A stretch of 64,000 nt of DNA from DASQDN01 sp963844855. Its GTDB lineage: Bacteria; Acidobacteriota; Terriglobia; Bryobacterales; Bryobacteraceae. Every line of letters starts with the position of its first letter. Position 1 is the stretch's first letter. The translations under genes and the position numbers were made by a program. Shown here in pieces: positions 58,505 through 64,000 of the stretch. The notes beneath the pieces were generated by a model, which made no database searches, was not told where the DNA came from, and worked only from the letters and a program-made list of their open reading frames with translations. The stretch covers positions 353,835-417,834 of the forward strand of contig CAWJQP010000072.1 in NCBI GenBank assembly GCA_963844855.1, given 5' to 3'.

Positions 58505-58843
58505 GATCCATGCCGATGGGGCAATCGAACGCCATCCGAACAAATATGCCTTCTGCTTCAGAGACAGTGGCACGTACGGTTGGTCGTCGTTCGGCGTACG
58601 TTTCCAACGGCTTTCTTGCGTTGGCTTACCCGAGGGCGCCGAACCACCTCGCGTTTGGTCGACACCCGGGGGCTGGTCCGTGGGCTGCCCCCAACCACGA
58701 ACCGCCAACACCAGCGTGAGGATCAAGGCCCCTGCAAATCGCGAAGGAACGTGCCATCGCCGGGCAACTGAATGCCCATGGAAGGGTTCCAGCGACCGCA
58801 TCAGGCCGTCCAGCTTCCGGCCGAGGTCGCCATCGTCGTCCAT
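58505..58843 (-). pseudogene. 5' half of a split membrane or exported protein gene
   Basis: From the ATG at 58843 (MDDDGDLGRKLDGLMRSLEP), a hydrophobic anchor (RFAGALILTLVLAVRGWG), a Pro/Gln-rich stretch and then YVPLSLKQKAYLFGW, IAPSAWIKSGVAAGE. The reading then runs into the repeat cluster and stops. SGVAAG would continue naturally into LAQLRDSPEEWDQG, which lies at 59432 on the opposite strand. The two look like the halves of one gene of a family common in Acidobacteriota and of unknown function. Confidence 0.5.
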
Positions 58844-59389
58844 GATTCCCCCTTGAACCATCCCAGGACCTTGTCCAGAACCCCAGAACGCGTTCCCCGG
58901 ACTTGGGGTAGTCCTGGAGCCCCCCTTCCAGGTCGATTCGTCCTGGGTTTTCTGATTAGACCCGCAGCATAATGTTTTTTGTCTTTGAGAGTCCCGGAAT
59001 CGGCGCGAACACGACCCGTGAATGTCGCTGTATGGGCTCCGATGCCGAGCGCCAGCGTCCCGCTTGAGGGCTTCAAGCCACGCGCGAGCAAGCGATGACA
59101 CGGCGTTGTTGTAAATCGCATTCTGACGAAGGCAGATCTCGTAAGGCCCAGTAAGACACCTACTTACGAAGAAGAAAACCCGGATCTGACCGACCCACGA
59201 AATATGCCGGCTGCATGGGATCCCGCTGAAAAACTTAGATGAAGGCCTGGCGGACTGAAGTATCGTCGCCGTTCTTCCAGTCCCATACTCGCGCCGTCGG
59301 CGTTCCGCTTCCGGCCCGGTAAAGATTGCGAAGAAGCACTCGCCGGCCAAGCTGTGTACTCGGCGTGCCATTGCCCCGGATCGTCGCTT
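58844..59389. other. No supportable gene; weak direct repeat
   Basis: About 550 bases. The minus strand is open but its composition is unconvincing. The stretch 58985-59055 resembles 59846-59914 in the same orientation (shared blocks GAATCGGCGCGAA, TCGCTGTAT and CGATGCCGAGCG with small gaps), so one may be a diverged copy of the other. Confidence 0.35.
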
Positions 59390-59433
59390 CGAAACCGACA
59401 ATAACCGACAACTAAAAAGGGGACTACCGGACT
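59390..59433 (+). repeat. Inverted repeat, left copy
   Basis: 44 bases starting CGAAACCGACAATAACCGAC. The reverse complement recurs at 60061-60102 with only two single-base length differences. It stands exactly at the point where the downstream gene half begins. Confidence 0.85.
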
Positions 59434-59873
59434 TGCGCAGCTGCGCGATTCGCCAGAGGAATGGGACCAGGGCACAAAAGGATACGGCATCCGATACGGG
59501 CACCGAATGTTGAACCGGGGCGTGGAGAGCGGCATCGGCTTCGGCGTAGCGGCCTTGCTGCATCAGGACGGGCGCTATTTCCGCAAGCCGAGCGCCGGGT
59601 TTGGCGGGCGCGTGCTGCACTCGGTATCACAGACCTTCGTGACACACCGACAACGGAGGAAGAACGTTTTCGGCGTGGCGGGTGGGCGGGAACTACGGGG
59701 CGCAGTTCGTCTCGAACGCCTGGAGGCCAGAGAGCGAGAGGAACGTGGGCGACACCATGCTGCGCGGCACGCTCTCTCTGCGCTATGACGCGGCATCGAA
59801 CCTTTTTAAAGAGTTTTGGCCGGATATCCGGCGCAAGATCAAATTCCCGAATCGGCGCGAAACACACGAGTAA
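59432..59873 (+). pseudogene. 3' half of a split gene, frame-broken
   Basis: The reading starts inside a domain (GLAQLRDSPEEWDQGTKGYG, RYGHRMLNRGVESGIGFGVA, LLHQDGRYFRKPSAGFGG, SVSQTFVTH), shifts near 59645 to WRVGGNYGAQFVSNAWRPES, DTMLRGTLSLRYDAASNLFKEFWPDIRRK, and stops at 59873. The order matches the C-terminal part of an uncharacterised acidobacterial family that ends in FWPDI. There is no start codon; the likely 5' half is at 58505-58843 on the minus strand. Confidence 0.5.
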
Positions 59874-59963
59874 AGATCGCTGTATTGGCAAGCGATGCCG
59901 AGCGTGCGCGATAAGGCGTTCGTTCCGCACTCAGCCGCGACGCGTCGATTCCCATCCCGTGCT

Positions 59964-60007
<44 letters not shown>

Positions 60008-60060
60008 CGTTGCTTCTCCTAAACCTGCGTGTCGGCGATCGGCCCCAGCCGCTCCGGCAG

Positions 60061-60102
60061 AGTCGGTAGTCCCTTTTTAGTTGTCGGTTATTGTCGGTTT
60101 CG
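60061..60102 (-). repeat. Inverted repeat, right copy
   Basis: 42 bases complementary to 59390-59433. Together they bound about 630 bases that hold the 3' gene half and the G run. Confidence 0.85.
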
Positions 60103-60122
60103 CCGAGTGATCCCGCTCGGCG
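60101..60122. terminator. Hairpin behind a small membrane protein gene
   Basis: CGCCGAG (60101-60107) pairs perfectly with CTCGGCG (60116-60122) around an 8-base loop. There is no T-run towards the minus strand, but the position at the 3' end of the 60308 gene would suit transcript termination or end protection. Confidence 0.35.
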
Positions 60123-60308
60123 CCAAAGGGGGCGCGTGCTGCCGTGCCAGACGTAGCGCACGGCCAGCAGCAGCAGGTAGCCGATCCATAACGGCGCCGC
60201 GGCCAGCACCCATAAATCCGGCCGTGAGACGACTCGGTCTAGGGCCATCATGGCGACGTTAAACACGAACCACACGACCGACGTCAGCAGCCACGCACGT
60301 TTGAGCAC
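60103..60308 (-). CDS. Small membrane protein, C-terminus unclear
   Basis: MLKRAWLLTSVVWFVFNVAM and LWVLAAAPLWIGYLLLLAVRY form two membrane helices joined by a short polar loop (ALDRVVSRPD), typical of small conserved hypothetical membrane proteins. The reading then runs through GSTRPLWRRAGSLGE into the inverted repeat and the G run without a stop, so the native end is lost or lies in another frame. It is 73 bases behind the metK stop on the same strand. Confidence 0.5.
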
Positions 60309-60380
60309 ACTCGATGTTAACCGGAATCCGCGGCATTTGGCAGAAGATCTTTCGTACTACGGGGCGGCATCAATGGCAGT

Positions 60381-61465
60381 TCAAAGCCGAATCTGCTCCC
60401 AGTCCAGTGCCGGATCGTGGAAGTGGCCGTACCGGGCGATCGCAGTAAGATTCGGCGTTCTTGCCCAGCGGTCGCCGGCAGGCTCCATCGACAGGTCCAT
60501 CAGCGAGGTCCAGGGCTTCGGGTCGATCGATCGTCCATCTTCCGCCTCGAGACGGATGACGCGGAGCGCTGTATCTCCGGGAAACACGGCCAATGTGGCC
60601 CTGCATTCCAGTGCCGCGCCGGTCAACACCACTGCTTTCGCCAGGCGCCGCGCGAGCAGGGCTCCTGCACGGTCCACCTTGTAAAAGTCCTTGCCGCTCA
60701 AAGCACCTCCGCCGATGGGCACACGCGGTCCGTACGCATCGACGACGAGTTTCTTTCCGCTCAGGCCGTTATCTCCTTCAGGGCCGCCGACCTCGAAGTT
60801 GCCGGCGCCATTCACGAAAAATGCATCACTTGCCAACCATCCGATCGAATCCAATTCCGCTCTCACCGCGGTTCGAACGGCCCTATTGAGTTCAATTTCA
60901 TCTCCGCCGACGGCCTGCTGTAAGGAAGCGCTGAACACTTCCAGGCGCGGCTCCTCAGGGTCGCAGACAACAAGAACCTTGCCGTCAGGGCCGAGCCGCA
61001 GGTCCGGCCGTTCCGTCCGCAGGCGCTCAAGTCGCCTGCCGAGGATCGCAGCCAGCCAGTGCTCCGGAGGGACGTAATTGGCCTCGGGACGGTCGATGGC
61101 ATATCCCGTCACGATCGACTGATCGTCTGAAACGCTCCGAAACTCCGACTCGCCGGGGTTCAGTAACCCTGGGCAAAGCTCCGTCTCCACGTTGAGCCTG
61201 TCGGGGAAGGCGCCCACATGCCGCCGTATCCGGCGCTGGAGTAGATCTCGCGAACCACTGAGGGTACATCGATGTCGCAGGCACCGGTGCCTGCGATCCG
61301 CCCGGTGACGTACACGCTCGACATGTGGATCGCGACCTCCACTCCGCAGAGGGAGCGCTGCTCGGCGGCTGCCGCCCGCTCGACCAGGGCATCCGCGATT
61401 GCATCGCAGAGCTTGTCCGGGTGTCCGGGGAATACAAATTCAGCCGGATAGGTTCGTTTGTTCAT
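60381..61465 (-). CDS. metK: Divergent S-adenosylmethionine synthetase, one frame break
   Basis: About 360 aa, somewhat shorter than housekeeping MetK. It makes SAM from methionine and ATP. Motifs: FPGHPDKLCDAIADALVE (His15, Asp17, Lys18), YVTGRIAGTGACDIDVPSVV, SDDQSIVTGYAIDRP where usual enzymes have GAGDQG, GNFEVGGPEGDNGLSGKKLV and GGGALSGKDFYKVDRAGA (P-loop-like phosphate site). A one-base break lies near 61218 before VGAFPDRLNVETEL. The ATG at 61465 overlaps the stop of the upstream VWA gene (ATGA), so it belongs to that operon and may not be the housekeeping copy. Key catalytic residues look kept. Confidence 0.85.
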
Positions 61466-62784
61466 GATCTTTCCTCCCGCAGTTCAGCCCAATGGCCCAC
61501 GAAGGGTGCGAGATCATCGCGCATTGAAAAACCCGGCTTGAGGGCAACAACAAGGCGTGCTGAACCGAGCGCTTGTTCGTGGCTGCCGCGGGCGCGGCCG
61601 ACGAATCCGTCTGTAAGAAGAACCGCTCGCCTGACGCGATGTTTTGCGATGTGGGCTGCAACGCAGCCAATGTCAGTTCCACCGGTCGTCTTGCAGATGC
61701 CCTGCTGTAATTCCTTGAATGAGATCTCGTTGATCTTTGTCGAGAACAAGTGGATTGGGGGCTTTACGAGCTCGCGGCAGTCGAGGACGGCCCCGTATAG
61801 TGCGCCTTTCAGGTCGCCGATGCTGCCGCTTACATCGAGGTAGATGTGAACCGGTTCGAGACCGGCGCGGCCACGGCCTATTGTCATGTGGCGATACAGG
61901 AGCGGAGGCCGCCCAAGTGCCGTCATGACCAGACTCCGCCGGTCGAATCCGATGACTGGAGTGTAGGTTTCGCAGTCGGTCCAACCGCTGTCGTTTGTCC
62001 CTATGCCCGCACGGGCAACTTTGCGGATTAAAGACCTGAGTATCTGCCGATTGCTCGCGATCCGCTTTGGCAGGTGCTGTTCCTCACGCAGGATCTCAGA
62101 CAGCGACCTTCCCGCAATGGGGTTCGGCGGCTGCGGCCAGCGTTCCACGATTTCACGCACGGCTTCGAACAGGCCCGGGCATGGTTCTAGATCGACCGCT
62201 AGACCTTCATGATTGCCAACCAGAGCAGGCGCTCGATCAGTGACCTTCAACTCGGTTCGCAGCGCTTCGAACAGGTCGTAGTAATCGGCGCCAGTTTCGC
62301 TGTATAGGGCGGTGTACGCCCATTTGTGCGGGGGCTCGCGTCTCGGAGTCCAGCCGGGAGTTCCACTTTCTTGTCGGGAGTCCAACCGGCGCCGGCGTAA
62401 CAGGCATCCGGGAAAGTGCTCGTCGGAGTTTTGTCCGGTGAAGAAGCCGATATATTCCGGCTGCGGGAACATGCTGCACAGCAGCGCGTTGATCACCGCA
62501 TCGAAAACGATGTTGTCGGCTAAGGTGACTCTCTTGAACAGTTTGGTGTGCCCGAGCAGGACGTGGTGCAGTTCGTGCATGACCAGCATCAGGAGTTTTT
62601 CCGGCGTTTCGGCGTGTTTTGCAGCGAAGTCCGGATTGATCTTCATCCTCGGCTGGAGTGCAACTTCGACCGCAGCACTCGGCACCTCGTTGGTCTCGAC
62701 AATCTCGAGCAGCCGCAGGAGTGCTGCCAGGCCGTACTGGCCCGATGGAAATGCGTCGAGAATGCGTTCGGCTAACGCACTCAT
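61462..62784 (-). CDS. Putative metallopeptidase with C-terminal VWA-like domain (DUF2201 type)
   Basis: 440 aa from the ATG at 62784, which has GGAGGT five bases upstream; the frame is open farther to 63060 but is arginine-rich there. The N-terminal domain has a zinc-protease motif HELHHVLLGH (residues 70-79, HExxHxxxxH) in a membrane-free helix. A linker (WAYTALYSETGADYYDLFEAL) leads to a VWA domain with an intact MIDAS: LDVSGS (317-321), TGGTD (367-371) and LTDGF (390-394). This architecture is known next to MoxR AAA ATPases, and the gene just upstream fits that. The protease substrate is unknown. Confidence 0.88.
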   Translation of the reverse strand: MSALAERILDAFPSGQYGLAALLRLLEIVETNEVPSAAVEVALQPRMKINPDFAAKHAETPEKLLMLVMHELHHVLLGHTKLFKRVTLADNIVFDAVINALLCSMFPQPEYIGFFTGQNSDEHFPGCLLRRRRLDSRQESGTPGWTPRREPPHKWAYTALYSETGADYYDLFEALRTELKVTDRAPALVGNHEGLAVDLEPCPGLFEAVREIVERWPQPPNPIAGRSLSEILREEQHLPKRIASNRQILRSLIRKVARAGIGTNDSGWTDCETYTPVIGFDRRSLVMTALGRPPLLYRHMTIGRGRAGLEPVHIYLDVSGSIGDLKGALYGAVLDCRELVKPPIHLFSTKINEISFKELQQGICKTTGGTDIGCVAAHIAKHRVRRAVLLTDGFVGRARGSHEQALGSARLVVALKPGFSMRDDLAPFVGHWAELREERS

Positions 62785-63049
62785 GCGGACCTCCAGCCTT
62801 TCGGGATGAGCAGAATCACGCGACGCGAGGGTCGGATCCGTTGAGGTTCGGTTCTTTATCGCGCAGGTAAAGGACTCTGTGAGGATTTCGATAGAACCGC
62901 GCAGACGCTCAGGAGGTCTGTTTCCGCACGTTCGCGGCCGGTCGCCCGGTGGGAGACGATTGCGGCGGGCGGGTAAGGCAAACAAGCGCCCGCTCATTGA
63001 GTAGCTTCGCACAGGCGTGCGGGCGACGGCTCGTAGTGTGAGTCGTTCC
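62785..63049. other. Spacer or continuation of the small ORF
   Basis: About 265 bases between the small ORF and the VWA gene. If the TAG at 63050 is a substitution or is read through, the same minus-strand frame stays open to 62909 (including HACAKLLNERALVCLT), giving 98 aa. The upstream VWA frame is also open here. No other feature is seen. Confidence 0.35.
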
Positions 63050-63205
63050 CTAATACCCAACCGTGTAAGGATCGCTTCGGCTTGACGTGTCCGTCACGCA
63101 GTCATCGAGGCGAAGCAGCACACCGCTTGTCAGTTCAAAATGCGGATGAGCGAGCTGAACGATGGCTGTCCTCGGCGCTGCAGACATGTTGTGCAACAAC
63201 GTCAT
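63050..63205 (-). CDS. Small ORF coupled to the AAA gene
   Basis: 51 aa (starts MTLLHNMSAAPRTAIVQLAH, ends SRSDPYTVGY). The ATG at 63205 overlaps the AAA stop (ATGA), the same coupling as between the VWA and metK genes. No family recognised. It may be longer, see the next entry downstream. Its reality rests on the overlap and operon position. Confidence 0.4.
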   Translation of the reverse strand: MTLLHNMSAAPRTAIVQLAHPHFELTSGVLLRLDDCVTDTSSRSDPYTVGY

Positions 63206-64000
63206 TTTGCGGGTACCTCCGCGATCTTCTGCCGCGCTTCTGACCAGCGGGCAAGAACCGTATCCACATCAGCCTCGACCGCGAACTCGCCTGCGGCAAA
63301 GAGACCGGTCAATAGGTTGGTCGCCGGTGCGGTTTCGCTGCTCTCCGGATCGAGTTCCGAGAGCTTGCGCACGACCTGCTGCCAGATCGCGGTGTCGACT
63401 GCCGTTGGCCTGGACGGTTTCACGGATCTCATGTGGCGCGGCGATCGGCGCGTACCACTCGGCACACTGCGACGCGGCGGCCGCGACGAGCCGGCCGGCG
63501 CTGCCAGACTCAAACAGTTCCGCGGCAAGCGCGTGGCGGGCGCCGGCGGGCAGCTGCGTAAGGCAGTCGGTGATTACCCCGGAAAACTCTGACTTCTTGA
63601 GCTTTGATATGCGCATGGCCAGCATCGCCCGGCGGATCACATCCGGCTCGGCGAGCAGTGCAGCCATCGGACTGGAGGGACCGGTCTCGGCGGCCTTCCA
63701 TGCTTCGCGGTGTACCGGCAGCAGTTTGTGAGCGGGGACCTTTTCACCGGTGGCCCGCTGTGGGAGGGAATGTGCGAGAGCCAGCAGGGCGGAATCGGCG
63801 AACGACGCCGTTGGCTGTGCGAGTTGTCGAAACGCGTGTACCGCGCTGACGTTGCGGACCAATTGGACAGCACGCCTGGCGCTGAGGGCGAGTTCCGCCT
63901 GCCGGAGGAGGATGCATACGAGGCGGATGTAGCGTGCGAGCTCCGCGCCATGGGTGGTGCGAATGCTCGACGCGAGCGATCGCACGGCGGGCAAGATCCT
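63202..64000 (-). CDS. C-terminal part of a probable MoxR-type AAA ATPase, one frame break, partial
   Basis: The gene enters from beyond the window end, so its P-loop is not visible. The visible part is helical: VPAVRSLASSIRTTHGAELARYIRL, LSARRAVQLVRNVSAVHAF (the lid-type helices of MoxR AAA proteins), LPQRATGEKVPAHKLLPVHREAW. A break near 63412 is needed to reach TAVDTAIWQQVVRKLSELDP and the end EVPAK at 63202. The MoxR call comes from these helices and from the downstream metallopeptidase/VWA gene, its usual partner. Confidence 0.5.

Noticed and set aside
58415..59620. A 401-codon minus-strand frame taken as one gene
   Set aside because: Only 58505-58843 looks coding; the rest is open by chance and lies over the plus-strand gene fragment.
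62785..63060. N-terminal extension of the VWA protein by 92 residues
   Set aside because: Arginine-rich, no domain, and the ATG at 62784 has a much better ribosome site.

Overview
The window reads as chromosome of an Acidobacteriota bacterium, probably Solibacter/Bryobacteraceae-like. This rests on lineage hallmarks rather than a phylogeny: an Oar-like TonB-dependent receptor with an N-terminal carboxypeptidase-regulatory domain, a large orphan ABC permease of the acidobacterial type, a DUF1501 plus PSD1-cytochrome pair, a sugar dehydrogenase carrying the Solibacter-type C-terminal domain, and decayed PEP-CTERM/HAF secreted proteins. Gene density is high and most genes lie in short runs on one strand.

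Layout. 0-3.4 kb: decayed secreted-protein genes and a duplicated 3' half of tRNA-Thr that, with the intact tRNA-Thr, brackets about 1.5 kb. 3.4-16 kb: housekeeping and transport genes (GntR regulator, cNMP/DUF1003 membrane protein, acyl-CoA carboxylase subunit, AI-2E-type permease, HAD phosphatase, M48 protease, ilvE, nagA, amidohydrolase, an atypical Nramp-like carrier, a cation/proton antiporter). 16-24.5 kb: a cusCBA-type heavy-metal efflux operon divergent from a histidine kinase/NtrC-type regulator pair. 25-33 kb: DUF1501 and PSD1 genes, sugar dehydrogenase, hopanoid-type glycosyltransferase. 33-44 kb: a zinc-ribbon protein, a secreted kinase-like protein, parvulin plus formylglycine-generating enzyme, SpoU methyltransferase, a REC-XRE fusion beside the Oar-like receptor, and the orphan ABC permease. 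44-54.6 kb: TPR protein, queG, a five-gene run (HU, site-2 protease, two glycosyltransferases, prepilin peptidase), flavin reductase, a CheY-like regulator, DinB and aceE.

From tRNA-Pro (54.7 kb) the character changes: a broken tyrosine integrase and two small helix-turn-helix genes sit directly at the tRNA 3' end, followed by gene-poor sequence, IS-like repeats, a gene cut in two with its halves on opposite strands, a 42-44 bp inverted repeat and a run of 44 G. The last 3.7 kb hold the most distinctive cassette: the C-terminus of a probable MoxR-type AAA gene, a small coupled ORF, a metallopeptidase/VWA (DUF2201-like) protein and a divergent S-adenosylmethionine synthetase, with 4-base overlaps at two junctions.

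A general caution: many clearly homologous genes, including the normally indispensable aceE, carry one or more single-base frame breaks. I treat most as probable sequence errors and annotate the whole gene across the breaks. True decay is likely only at 0-3.2 kb, in the integrase and at 58.4-59.9 kb. All family assignments come from reading the translated sequence; no search was run.
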